Positions 1 through 9,354 of a stretch of DNA of 64,000 bases are shown here, in pieces. Positions within the stretch are counted from its first letter, which is position 1; every line of letters begins with the position of its first letter. Under the pieces are notes generated by a model. That model saw only the letters and a list, made by a program, of their open reading frames with translations. It ran no database searches and was not told where the DNA came from. The stretch is from Desulfocapsa sp. (GTDB lineage Bacteria; Desulfobacterota; Desulfobulbia; Desulfobulbales; Desulfocapsaceae): positions 1 through 64,000 of the forward strand of contig JAFLJO010000079.1 in NCBI GenBank assembly GCA_022712975.1, read 5' to 3'. The translations under genes and the position numbers were made by a program.

Positions 1-2
1 TT

Positions 3-398
3 GGCCTTGCAGTCTCTTTAAGTGGATACCAGAAACATGGTGCATATATGCTGGAACATGCGGACTTGCCCGGTTTTTCTTTTGAAGAGCAGGTCTGGAT
101 GAGTGTTCTGGTGCGCTACCACCGAAAAAAAATAGCAAAAATTCTCTGCAGCTATTTTTCGAAAGCAGAGCAGCAGAAAGGTTTAAGGCTTGTGGTGTTG
201 CTTCGTCTTGCCGCTTTGTTGCATCGTTCCCGCAAAGAAGAAACAGCAGTTATTGAAGAGGTTATCGCTGATGATAAAGGCTTGACCCTGCAGTTTGCAA
301 AGGGTGCGCTGATAAAGCATCCCTTGCAACTCGTCAGTCTTGAGCAGGAAGCTAAACATCTCCAGAGTCTGGGCTTTGAACTCAGGTTTTCTTCCTGA
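3..398 (+). CDS. C-terminal part of an exopolyphosphatase / Ppx-GppA family phosphatase (5' truncated by window edge)
   Basis: Frame stays open to the window edge (GLAVSLSGYQKHGAYMLEHADLPGFSFEEQ...); the H-x-HG-x-Y-x(2)-H-ADLPGFS region and following helices are typical of the Ppx/GppA C-terminal domain. Confidence 0.8.
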   Translation, partial: GLAVSLSGYQKHGAYMLEHADLPGFSFEEQVWMSVLVRYHRKKIAKILCSYFSKAEQQKGLRLVVLLRLAALLHRSRKEETAVIEEVIADDKGLTLQFAKGALIKHPLQLVSLEQEAKHLQSLGFELRFSS

Positions 399-502
399 TT
401 GTTCTTCCATATCCACCACCCCCTGGGGTGAGGATACGGATAGAATCACCAGCTTTGGCAAATATTTCATTTTTCCCGCCAAGATTCAGGCGACGGCCAT
501 CT

Positions 503-1432
503 TTACAAATAGCACTCTAGCATTTTTTTGATTTCAAGACGTACTTTTTCGCGAAGTGATTCAGGTTCCAGCACCTGTGCCATGGAGCCATATTGAAGGA
601 TTTTCATTGTTATCTCCCTATCATCATTGACAGGTAATGAAAGGACGATCCCACGATCCTGCTCTTTAATTTTCTGGTTTTTATGCCAATGTTGTTTACG
701 TACAAGTTCTGCAGCTGTCCCTGTAAATGCAATTTTTGCATGATAGCGCAGTTTCCCAGTGAAAATACCGAAGGCTTCATCTAATAAAAAGTCTGGAGCA
801 GGGTGCGGTGTGCTGATTTTTTTTCCGGTTGCTGCTGTTTCAATTCTGGCCATATGAAACAAACGATGATCACGGCGCAGAAAGCAATATGCCAGCAGAT
901 ACCAGCGTCCCTGATAGTTGATAAGACGCTGTGGTTCAAGTGAACGCGAACTTCTTTCTGCTTCCGCAGAGCGGTAGTTTATTTCAAGTATCCGATCTTT
1001 TAATACAGCTTCAACAATGGTTTCAAAAATAGATGGCGTAAGTGATTCCACCTCTATCCACTGACAAAGCACATTGTCCATAAGTCGCTCATACCCCGGA
1101 GCAATTAGTTCAGTCAGTCGTTTCTCCAGCTTTTTCATCTCCGGCAGGCCGCCTAAGCCCGCTTCATCCGCCATTTTATTAAGCAACCCCATAAGAAAGA
1201 GCAGCTTTGGACTGTCTTCAAAGGGGAGTGTAAAGTCATCCTCGGTATAATAAAAACCTTTACGGGTGGAATCAAAGGCCAAGGGAGCAAGGAGTCGATC
1301 CCGCATATAACTGATGTCGCGGTGGGCGGTGGCGCGGGAAAGTTCGAACTCCTCTTTCAGGGTGGTGGCGTTTGGAAAACTGTTATTTTTCAGTTTTTGG
1401 TGGAAGGAATAAATACGTTCAAGACGGCTCAT
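503..1432 (-). CDS. HTH + WYL-domain transcriptional regulator
   Basis: N-terminal HTH (ATTLKEEFELSRATAHRDISYMRDRL) and WYL-like core (RLINYQGRWYLLAYCFLRRDHRLFHMARI). Confidence 0.85.
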   Translation of the reverse strand: MSRLERIYSFHQKLKNNSFPNATTLKEEFELSRATAHRDISYMRDRLLAPLAFDSTRKGFYYTEDDFTLPFEDSPKLLFLMGLLNKMADEAGLGGLPEMKKLEKRLTELIAPGYERLMDNVLCQWIEVESLTPSIFETIVEAVLKDRILEINYRSAEAERSSRSLEPQRLINYQGRWYLLAYCFLRRDHRLFHMARIETAATGKKISTPHPAPDFLLDEAFGIFTGKLRYHAKIAFTGTAAELVRKQHWHKNQKIKEQDRGIVLSLPVNDDREITMKILQYGSMAQVLEPESLREKVRLEIKKMLECYL

Positions 1433-1668
1433 TTGTTTTGTGGAAAATCGTTTCGATTAGTTATCAATGCTTAGACGGAAACTAAATAAGTTGAGAATAT
1501 TATGCTCAAGTTATTTCCTGTACGTTCCTTAGCATGCCGGGGTGGATATGTCAGGAGGAACATTTCCGAATGCTGACATTTAGGCTTGTTGTTTTATGGC
1601 GTAAAGCAATATGTATCGACCTGTTTTTGCCATCTGTTTGTATCTTTTTAAAATGGAAGGACTGCTGT

Positions 1669-3129
1669 TTATCGTGGTTTTCGACGATGTTTTACCGGAA
1701 GGATTTTTAACTGTTCTCTGTATTTTGCCACGGTTCGGCGAGCAATCTTGATATTCTTTTCCGCAAGTTTTAGTGAAATACTATTGTCACTAAGGGGTTT
1801 GAAGGGGTCTTCTTTCAGAATCATCTTTCGGATACGTTCACGGATGGACTCTGCGGCCAGTGCCTCTTCACCCTGCCTGGGGATTGCAGTGGAGAAAAAG
1901 TATTTCAGCTCATAAATACCAATGGGTGTATGCACATATTTATTTGATGTCACCCGGCTGATTGTAGATTCGTGCATTTCTATATCTTCAGCCACATCAC
2001 GCAGGATAAGAGGTTTCAACCTGGTTGCACCATGTTCAAAAAAGTCGTGCTGGAACTTGAGGATGCTTTCCATGACTTTAAAAATTGTACGTTGACGCTG
2101 ATGCAGGGATTTAATAAACCAGCCCGCATCTTTGAGTTTTTCTTCGATATATCGTTTTGACTTTTTCTCCATCGAATCTTCTTCGTCTTGCAGTAAATTC
2201 TGCAGCTGGGAAGAAAGCTTTAAATTAGGGATATCTTCTTCATTGAGGTGGATAACATATTTCCCATCAATTTTTCGAATATAGACATCAGGGACAACAT
2301 AGTTTGTGGCCTCCTGGCTGTATGGCAGTCCTGGGTAGGGGGTAAGCTCAGTTGTAATAAACTCAATAGCCTTGATAACTTCATTGCGCTTGCGGCCGGT
2401 CGCTTGGCAGATTGCCTTGTAGTTGCGAGTCTGCAAGAAATTAAGATTGTTCTTCACAATTTCAGCAGCAAGGGAACCTTCCAGGTTCATCCGTTCAAGC
2501 TGAAGAAAAAGTGATTCACTAACGTCTCTTGCTGCAATACCGGGGGGATCAAAATCCTGTATGACTTCGAGTAGATATTCTGCTGAATCATGGTCGCATT
2601 CTGTAGCTTCCATGACCTCTTCAAGCGTACATTCCAGAAAACCGTAGCGATTGAGATTGCCGGCAATAAAGAGAGCTGTCTCCCATTCATCCGGATCAAG
2701 CTCAGAGTGGGCAAGCTGCCATTGGATGTATGCGAGAAGACCCGGTTTTTCAGAAATAAAATCAAACTGACTGGGGGCATCAGCAGGAGGAGTTTCGCGG
2801 GAAAAAGAAACATTGGAATCAAAGGTATTGGCGTAATCTTCCCAATTTGTTTCAGGGATAGTGCCTTCGGCTCTTACCTGGTCAGTATGATCCTGCTCTT
2901 TTTGCTGTTCAACCTTATGTTCAACAGTTGAAGAGAGACTCTGCGTATTTTCTTTTCTCTCCTGTATACTTGTATCTTCTTCGAGACCGGGGTTTTGTTC
3001 AATCTCTGCCTGGAGGGCATCGCCCAACTCCAGCCGATTCATTTGCAGCAGCTTAATGGCAAGACGCAACTGCGGTGTCATTATCAGTTTTTGGGATAGC
3101 TTAAGCTGTTGTCTAAGTTCGAGACCCAT
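1669..3129 (-). CDS. rpoN: RNA polymerase sigma-54 factor
   Basis: MGLELRQQLKLSQKLIMTPQLRLAIKLLQMNRLEL N-terminus and RpoN-box-like ARRTVAKYREQLKILPVKHRRK C-terminus. The 22 aa upstream in the ORF track come from repeat DNA, so the start is set at 3129. Confidence 0.95.
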   Translation of the reverse strand: MGLELRQQLKLSQKLIMTPQLRLAIKLLQMNRLELGDALQAEIEQNPGLEEDTSIQERKENTQSLSSTVEHKVEQQKEQDHTDQVRAEGTIPETNWEDYANTFDSNVSFSRETPPADAPSQFDFISEKPGLLAYIQWQLAHSELDPDEWETALFIAGNLNRYGFLECTLEEVMEATECDHDSAEYLLEVIQDFDPPGIAARDVSESLFLQLERMNLEGSLAAEIVKNNLNFLQTRNYKAICQATGRKRNEVIKAIEFITTELTPYPGLPYSQEATNYVVPDVYIRKIDGKYVIHLNEEDIPNLKLSSQLQNLLQDEEDSMEKKSKRYIEEKLKDAGWFIKSLHQRQRTIFKVMESILKFQHDFFEHGATRLKPLILRDVAEDIEMHESTISRVTSNKYVHTPIGIYELKYFFSTAIPRQGEEALAAESIRERIRKMILKEDPFKPLSDNSISLKLAEKNIKIARRTVAKYREQLKILPVKHRRKPR

Positions 3130-3334
3130 TATCAGAAGCCAGAGGCCAGAGGCCAGAAGGCCAGAAACCAGAAGCCAGAAAGGGTACTTACCCACCTCTT
3201 GTCTACAAGCTGTGATCTGGAATGAATTGTATGTTTTTCTTCGCGTCTGTGACGCCCAACTATCCTGATTTCTGTCATCTGATTTCCGGTTTCTGGCTTC
3301 TGGTTTCTGGCCTTCTGGCTTCTGGCCTTCTGGC
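3130..3334. repeat. Heptamer-type (CAGAAGC/CAGAAGG) tandem repeats in two inverted arrays with a 30-bp perfect inverted repeat
   Basis: GCCAGAAGGCCAGAAACCAGAAGCCAGAAA at 3152-3181 and its exact reverse complement at 3290-3319; fills the lptB-rpoN spacer. Confidence 0.9.
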
Positions 3335-4056
3335 TACATGCTGAAGTTTTCGCCAAGATACATCTTACGGGCTACGGCACTCTCAATGATATCATCCGCA
3401 ACACCACTGGTTATAATTTTTCCTGCATTCATAATGTAGGCAAAATCACAAACCTCAAGAGTTTCTCTCACATTATGATCTGAGATAAGAACGCCAATTC
3501 CCCTATCTTTCAAGCCTCTGATCAATTTTTGCAGATCAGCCACAGCCAGTGGGTCGATGCCGGCAAAGGGCTCATCAAGTAAAATAAAATCAGGCCTGGT
3601 GGCAAGCGCGCGCATGATTTCAACCCGCCTGCGTTCGCCACCGGACAGAGCATGTCCTTTGTTATCTCTTAAATAACCGATTTTGAGATTTTCCAAAAGC
3701 TCATCAATTCGGCTGGTGATTTCGTTTTTAGTCAGGCCCAGAGGTTCCAGTACAATGCGAATATTTTCTTCCACTGTAAGCTTTTTAAAAACCGATGGTT
3801 CCTGCGCAAGGTAGGAAATACCTTTTTGGGCACGTTTATGAATGGGAAGGTTTGTGATCTCTTCGCCATTCAGCAGTACACGCCCCTCATCGGGGCGGAT
3901 AAAACCGGCAATGCAATAAAAGGAAGTTGTTTTGCCTGCTCCGTTTGGGCCGAGCAGTCCGATAATCGCACCAGTGTTGACCTGGATACTTACTCCGTCA
4001 ACAACAGTACGACTACGGTAACGTTTGACAATTTTATCGGTTTCCAGCTGTGCCAT
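3334..4056 (-). CDS. lptB: LPS export ABC transporter ATP-binding protein
   Basis: Walker A GPNGAGKTT, signature LSGGERRR, Walker B ILLDEPFAGIDP; located between lptA-like gene and rpoN. Confidence 0.93.
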   Translation of the reverse strand: MAQLETDKIVKRYRSRTVVDGVSIQVNTGAIIGLLGPNGAGKTTSFYCIAGFIRPDEGRVLLNGEEITNLPIHKRAQKGISYLAQEPSVFKKLTVEENIRIVLEPLGLTKNEITSRIDELLENLKIGYLRDNKGHALSGGERRRVEIMRALATRPDFILLDEPFAGIDPLAVADLQKLIRGLKDRGIGVLISDHNVRETLEVCDFAYIMNAGKIITSGVADDIIESAVARKMYLGENFSM

Positions 4057-4102
4057 ATTCGTAACCGTTCACCAGGTAAGCGTAGACTCCGTACCCCATC
4101 TG

Positions 4103-4651
4103 CTATTGTGGTGTCAGGATAGCTCTCACCCTGCCTGGTTTTTTTTCTGTACCAGCACCACCAACTACTTCCGATCGTCCTTCATCAAGATAATAAACGA
4201 TGGTGTCTCCACTAACCAGATTGCTACCCTGCCATGCCTTGGCGTCACCACTTAAAATCACTTTACGTTCTTTGGCAAGGTAGTTCATGACTTCTCCGGT
4301 TCCCATCCAATCACCCCTGGTTATTTCAACATTACCTATGCACTTGAGACGTTTAACTTCCTGTTTTTTACCCTCTTCGGCAGCTGTGTAGTAGACTGTC
4401 ATTTCGTCGGATCGAATACGAACATCAGCCTGAGCAGCATCAACATTTCCTGTAAAAAGAACACTGTTCTCTTCCTCAAGCGAAGTCATATGGTCTGCTT
4501 CAATGGTGATGGGAGCACTGGCCGCAAAAAGGGGTGCGACGCAAAAAGTAAGAAAGAAAAAAACCCAGAAAAGTAGGTTATGTAGGTGTTTGTTCAGCAC
4601 AAAACTCTCCAAAAAAATAACAAGTGGGAATGATTCCGTTGCAATTACCAA
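4103..4651 (-). CDS. lptA: LptA/OstA-like periplasmic LPS transport protein
   Basis: Signal peptide followed by APITIEADHMTSLEEENSVLFTGNVDAAQADVRIRSDEMTVYY; upstream of lptB. Confidence 0.85.
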   Translation of the reverse strand: MVIATESFPLVIFLESFVLNKHLHNLLFWVFFFLTFCVAPLFAASAPITIEADHMTSLEEENSVLFTGNVDAAQADVRIRSDEMTVYYTAAEEGKKQEVKRLKCIGNVEITRGDWMGTGEVMNYLAKERKVILSGDAKAWQGSNLVSGDTIVYYLDEGRSEVVGGAGTEKKPGRVRAILTPQ

Positions 4652-4678
4652 GCCTAATATAATCGTGCTCTTGCAAAA

Positions 4679-4724
4679 AGTAAAGAAATCCTGCTAAAAA
4701 GCGGGAGGGAAAGATTTCTTTACT
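4679..4724. promoter_or_regulatory. Inverted repeat between divergent lptA and argB
   Basis: AGTAAAGAAATC (4679-4690) and GATTTCTTTACT (4713-4724), perfect 12-bp arms. Confidence 0.5.
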
Positions 4725-4829
4725 TCAATCAATTGAGTCAGTAGAATAGAAAGATTATGTGATCGTGTGAGTTGCATGTGACTGATTTAAGTAGACAATG
4801 TCGCTATTGGTAAAAAGGATACTGAAAAA

Positions 4830-5717
4830 ATGCAGGAAAGTATTGATAGGGCGAAAGGGCTTATTGAGTCCCTTCCCTATATGCAGGAATTTCGGCACAA
4901 AACCGTGGTTATCAAATATGGCGGGCACGCCATGGTGGATGAAAACCTGAAAAAACAGTTTGCCCTCGATGTTATCTTGATGAAACATATCGGAATTAAT
5001 CCAGTGATTGTGCATGGCGGCGGTCCCCAGATTAATCTCCTGTTGGACAGACTGGAGATAAAGCCCTGCTACGTTCAGGGGATGCGGGTCACCGATGGCG
5101 AGACCATGAGTGTGGTGGAAATGGTTCTTGTAGGGAAGGTGAACAAGGAAATCGTGGGTAATATTAATCATTGTGGTGGCCGGGCAGTTGGACTTTCCGG
5201 ACGGGATGGTGATCTTATCTTTGCTGAAAAGATGTGTGTGAGTAAGAAAAATGACGCAGCCTTAAAAGATGCTCCGCCGGAGCTGATTGATCTTGGTCGA
5301 GTGGGCCAGGTAACAGCGGTTAACCCGGAGATTCTACAGGCACTGGAAAAGAATGATTTCATCCCGGTGATAGCACCCGTTGGTGTTGGAGAAGACGGAC
5401 AGGCCTTCAATATTAATGCCGACCTTGTGGCTGCTGCCATTGCCGGTGAGTTAAAGGCTGCAAAGCTTGTGCTGCTGACAGATGTTGCAGGTGTTCAGGA
5501 TGGCGAAGGAACATTGTTTAAATCCTTAAAACAAGACGATATTGAAGAGTTAATTGAGCAAAAAACCATTGGCGGCGGTATGATTCCCAAGGTACGCTGT
5601 TGTGCTGATGCATTAAGCCGCGGGGTCGCAAAAACACATATCATAGATGGGCGAATTGAACATGCCATCTTACTCGAGATATTCACAAAAGATGGAATAG
5701 GAACGGAGATAGTTTGA
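4830..5717 (+). CDS. argB: Acetylglutamate kinase
   Basis: [45 protein letters not shown]; start of arg operon. Confidence 0.95.
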   Translation: MQESIDRAKGLIESLPYMQEFRHKTVVIKYGGHAMVDENLKKQFALDVILMKHIGINPVIVHGGGPQINLLLDRLEIKPCYVQGMRVTDGETMSVVEMVLVGKVNKEIVGNINHCGGRAVGLSGRDGDLIFAEKMCVSKKNDAALKDAPPELIDLGRVGQVTAVNPEILQALEKNDFIPVIAPVGVGEDGQAFNINADLVAAAIAGELKAAKLVLLTDVAGVQDGEGTLFKSLKQDDIEELIEQKTIGGGMIPKVRCCADALSRGVAKTHIIDGRIEHAILLEIFTKDGIGTEIV

Positions 5718-6919
5718 TGAGTGGTGAAAACGCAAGATGGGCTGAAAGGAGCGATAAAGTGCTTACAGGAACATATGCAAGGTATCCAGCGGCCATGGTA
5801 AAAGGAGAAGGATGCACACTAACCGATGCAGATGGACGGGAATATCTGGATTGCCTGGCAGGAATTGCAGTTTGCAGTCTGGGTCATTGCCATCCAGCTG
5901 TGACCGAGGCAATTTGCAGTCAGGCAAGGGAACTGGTGCATGTCTCCAATCTTTACGACACCCTGCCTCAGATTAAACTTGCTGAATTGTTGACTGAAAA
6001 CTCCTTTGCCGATCAGATTTTTATGGCAAACAGCGGGGCAGAGGCCAATGAAGCTGCAATAAAACTTGCAAGAATCTGTGCAGGGCATGAACGATATGGC
6101 ATTATTTCACTTGCCGGATCCTTTCATGGTAGAACGTTAGCCACCGTTGCCGCTACTGGTCAGCCCAAATTCTGGGAGGGTTTTGAACCCATGCCCGAAG
6201 GCTTTTCCCATGCGCCTTTCGGGAATCTGAATGTGCTGGAAGCCATGATTACCGACCACACCTGCGCAATCCTCTGTGAACCTTTGCAGGGAGAGAGTGG
6301 CGTTCGACCTCTGGATGTTGAATATCTGAAAGGCGTTGAGGATCTTTGCAGGAAACATGATCTCCTGCTTATCCTTGATGAAATTCAAACCGGTATCGGG
6401 CGAACCGGAAGCTTTTTTGCCTATGAGCAACTGGGCATTGTTCCGGATATTATGACAATTGCCAAGGCACTGGGAAATGGTTTGCCAATAGGTGCAATGC
6501 TCACCAGAAAAGAGTTGGCAGCTTCCTTTGTGCCTGGTACCCATGGCTCAACTTTTGGTGGAAATCCCGTGACTGCGGCCGCTGCTGTTGCTACTCTTAC
6601 AATCATTCTGGAAGATGGTTTTCTTGATGGTGTCAAAGAGAAGGGCGAGTATTTGCAGGCAGGCCTTGAAGATCTGGCTGCACGTTTTCCTGCTCTTGCC
6701 AACGGTGCACGGGGAATGGGGTTGATTCGGGGGCTGGTGCTTACTGAAAAAGGGATTAAAAATGGTACTGACATGGTGAACAGGCTTTTTGCTAAAGGCA
6801 TACTTATTAATTTTGCCGGAAATGCTGTTCTTCGTTTTTTGCCGCCCCTTATTATAAGCACGGAAGAAATTGATCGATTATTGACTGCGTTAGGGGACGT
6901 TTTAGCAGAATATGAGTAA
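5717..6919 (+). CDS. argD: Acetylornithine aminotransferase
   Basis: Class III aminotransferase motifs (LILDEIQTGIGRTGSFFAYEQLGIVPDIMTIAKALGNGLPIGAML). Confidence 0.93.
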   Translation: MSGENARWAERSDKVLTGTYARYPAAMVKGEGCTLTDADGREYLDCLAGIAVCSLGHCHPAVTEAICSQARELVHVSNLYDTLPQIKLAELLTENSFADQIFMANSGAEANEAAIKLARICAGHERYGIISLAGSFHGRTLATVAATGQPKFWEGFEPMPEGFSHAPFGNLNVLEAMITDHTCAILCEPLQGESGVRPLDVEYLKGVEDLCRKHDLLLILDEIQTGIGRTGSFFAYEQLGIVPDIMTIAKALGNGLPIGAMLTRKELAASFVPGTHGSTFGGNPVTAAAAVATLTIILEDGFLDGVKEKGEYLQAGLEDLAARFPALANGARGMGLIRGLVLTEKGIKNGTDMVNRLFAKGILINFAGNAVLRFLPPLIISTEEIDRLLTALGDVLAEYE

Positions 6920-6940
6920 ATATTTGGCTAGCACACCATC

Positions 6941-7001
6941 TTCGTCTGATTCGGCTTGTTCACATATGAACTAATATAGTTCACAAGCCGAATCAAACGA
7001 A
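6941..7001. terminator. Long hairpin after argD (possible terminator or structured element)
   Basis: About 19-bp arms TTCGTCTGATTCGGCTTGT / ACAAGCCGAATCAAACGAA with a single G:T-type mismatch. No classical U tract follows directly. Confidence 0.5.
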
Positions 7002-7014
7002 CCTGGCGCACTAT

Positions 7015-7071
7015 CCAAACATTTACAACTCAGTGGTTCGGGCTGTTTCTGGGGCTAACTCGAATATTTAC
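7015..7071 (+). repeat. Dispersed 57-bp hairpin element, copy 1
   Basis: CCAAACATTTACAACTCAGTGGTTCGGGCTGTTTCTGGGGCTAACTCGAATATTTAC; second copy at 33475-33531. Confidence 0.8.
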
Positions 7072-7233
7072 GAATATGAGGCTTGATTTGTCTATTTCAC
7101 GAAAATATTTGCAAATCAATCCTGTTTTGGGTAAATATGGTTTCTTTCCCCCAAAATAAAGCGATTGGGCTGGGGATACAGCTAATAAAGGCGGAGTAAC
7201 AATAACAACCGTCTGTTAAAAAAGATATAGCTT

Positions 7234-8148
7234 ATGCGACGCCATTTACAGTCATTAGACGATTTCACTAAAGAAGAGTTACTGGGTTTTATTGATCGCG
7301 CAATCCTGCTTAAAAAAGAGCGTGCCGCAGGAGTCAAGCACCAACAGTTAGCCGGAAAAATAGTTGGCCTGATATTTGAAAAACCCTCTACAAGAACACG
7401 GGTTTCCTTTGAAGCTGCCATGTATGGTTTAGGCGGGCAGGTAATCTTTCTTTCCGGACGCGACACCCAGCTTGCCCGTTCTGAGCCTCTAAAGGATATG
7501 GCAAGGGTTATGGCCAGGTATGTGGACGGCATTGTTGTGAGGACGTTTGGCCAGAAAGTTGTGACTGAGCTTGCAGAGTATTCTTCTGTTCCGGTGATCA
7601 ATGCTTTGACCGACCTTCATCATCCCTGCCAGATCCTCAGCGACATTATGACTGTTGTTGAGAAAAAAGGGAATATTGAAGCGTTAAAGATCGCCTGGAT
7701 TGGTGATGGAAACAATATGGCCAATTCATGGATTCAGGCTGCCGGACGAATCGGTTTTGAATTGATTCTTGCCTGTCCTGAAGGCTATGACCCTGATTCT
7801 GAGATACTGGCTGCGGCACAAAAAGAGTCGGCAAAACCAATTACTGTACTGCGCAGCCCACAAGAAGCAGTGGCTGCAGCTGATGTGATAAACACCGATG
7901 TCTGGGCCTCCATGGGACAGGAGAGCGAGCAGGACGAGCGTCTGGCTATTTTTCAGCCACTACAGATCAATGCAGAACTCATGAGCAAAGCCCCGGCGGA
8001 TGCCATTGTTTTACACTGTCTGCCTGCACATCGTGAAGAAGAAATAACAGAAGAGGTTCTTGAGTCTGTACGTTGTGTGGCTTTTGATCAGGCAGAAAAT
8101 AAAATGCATATGCACAAATCAATACTCGAACAGTTGTTGAAAGGATAA
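7234..8148 (+). CDS. argF: Ornithine carbamoyltransferase
   Basis: EKPSTRTRVSFE carbamoyl-phosphate motif; HCLPAHR motif. Confidence 0.95.
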   Translation: MRRHLQSLDDFTKEELLGFIDRAILLKKERAAGVKHQQLAGKIVGLIFEKPSTRTRVSFEAAMYGLGGQVIFLSGRDTQLARSEPLKDMARVMARYVDGIVVRTFGQKVVTELAEYSSVPVINALTDLHHPCQILSDIMTVVEKKGNIEALKIAWIGDGNNMANSWIQAAGRIGFELILACPEGYDPDSEILAAAQKESAKPITVLRSPQEAVAAADVINTDVWASMGQESEQDERLAIFQPLQINAELMSKAPADAIVLHCLPAHREEEITEEVLESVRCVAFDQAENKMHMHKSILEQLLKG

Positions 8149-8151
8149 AAA

Positions 8152-9345
8152 ATGGATGTAAATAAAATAGTACTGGCCTACTCGGGAGGTCTCGATACCT
8201 CGGTTATTCTGAAATGGCTGGCGGAAGAGTATGGATGTCCTGTTGTTGCCTATGCGGCCGATGTCGGGCAGACTGAAGACTGGGATGCTATACGGGAAAA
8301 AGGTATGGCAACCGGTGCTGATAAGGTGATTATTTCCGATCTTCGTCAGGAGTTTGTTGAAGACTATATTTTTCCTGCCTTTCGCTGCAATGCTATTTAT
8401 GAAGGTTCATATCTTCTTGGAACAGCTCTTGCTCGTCCAATCATTGGCAAAGAGCAAGTGCGTATTGCCCATGCAGAAGGCGCCGATGCAGTGAGTCATG
8501 GCGCCACTGGAAAAGGGAATGATCAGGTTCGTTTTGAGTTGTCTTATTTAGGTATTGATCCACAATTAAAAATCATTGCTCCCTGGCGTATCTGGGATCT
8601 TAATTCCCGGGCAAAACTTGAGCTGTTTGCTAAAAAACATAGTATTCCTGTACCCACCACCAAAAAGAATCCCTACAGTTCTGACGAGAATATTCTCCAT
8701 ATCAGTTTTGAAGGCGGGCTTCTGGAAGATCCATGGAATGAGCCGGATGAAGATATGTATAGACTTTCTGTGTCGCCTGAAAATGCGCCGGATAAGGCCA
8801 CCTATCTTGAGATCGATTTTGAGAAGGGTGATCCTGTTGCCATTAATGGTGAACGTATGGCTCCCCTGCCCCTGTTTGAAGCATTAAATAAAGTAGCAGG
8901 TGCCAACGCTATTGGTCGTCTTGATCTTTTAGAGAACCGTTTTGTGGGTATGAAATCCCGGGGGGTGTATGAAACTCCGGGTGGAACACTGCTTCGTAAC
9001 GCACACCGGGATCTTGAAACCATGTGTATGGATCGTGAAGTTATGCGTATCCGGGATTCATTGGTTCCACGGTATGCAGAGCTTGTCTATAATGGCTTCT
9101 GGTTTTCTCCAGAGCGGGAACTGCTCCAGGTAACCATGGATGAGAGTCAGAAAACAGTAAATGGAACAGTCCGCATGAAGCTTTACAAAGGTAATTGTGT
9201 AGCTGTCGGCAAAAAATCAGACCAGCCACTCTATCAGCAAAGCTTTGCCACATTTGAAGAAGACGATGTGTATAATCAGGCAGATGCCGGTGGTTTTATT
9301 CGATTAAATGGTTTGCGTTTGCAAATTGCAGCTATGCAAAATTAA
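8152..9345 (+). CDS. argG: Argininosuccinate synthase
   Basis: [20 protein letters not shown]-terminus; [15 protein letters not shown]. Confidence 0.96.
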   Translation: MDVNKIVLAYSGGLDTSVILKWLAEEYGCPVVAYAADVGQTEDWDAIREKGMATGADKVIISDLRQEFVEDYIFPAFRCNAIYEGSYLLGTALARPIIGKEQVRIAHAEGADAVSHGATGKGNDQVRFELSYLGIDPQLKIIAPWRIWDLNSRAKLELFAKKHSIPVPTTKKNPYSSDENILHISFEGGLLEDPWNEPDEDMYRLSVSPENAPDKATYLEIDFEKGDPVAINGERMAPLPLFEALNKVAGANAIGRLDLLENRFVGMKSRGVYETPGGTLLRNAHRDLETMCMDREVMRIRDSLVPRYAELVYNGFWFSPERELLQVTMDESQKTVNGTVRMKLYKGNCVAVGKKSDQPLYQQSFATFEEDDVYNQADAGGFIRLNGLRLQIAAMQN

Positions 9346-9354
9346 AAATAAAAA

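Noticed and set aside
3132-3356. ORF on minus strand (74 aa) MAKTSACSQKARSQKARNQKPETG... and its plus-strand counterpart 3056-3268
   Set aside because: Composed largely of translated heptamer repeat sequence and overlaps the lptB 3' end; not a credible gene.
5168-5440. Antisense ORFs within argB, argD, argG, dapA, dapB and the AsmA-like gene
   Set aside because: Embedded opposite well-supported core genes, no RBS or domain signal; typical spurious long antisense frames.
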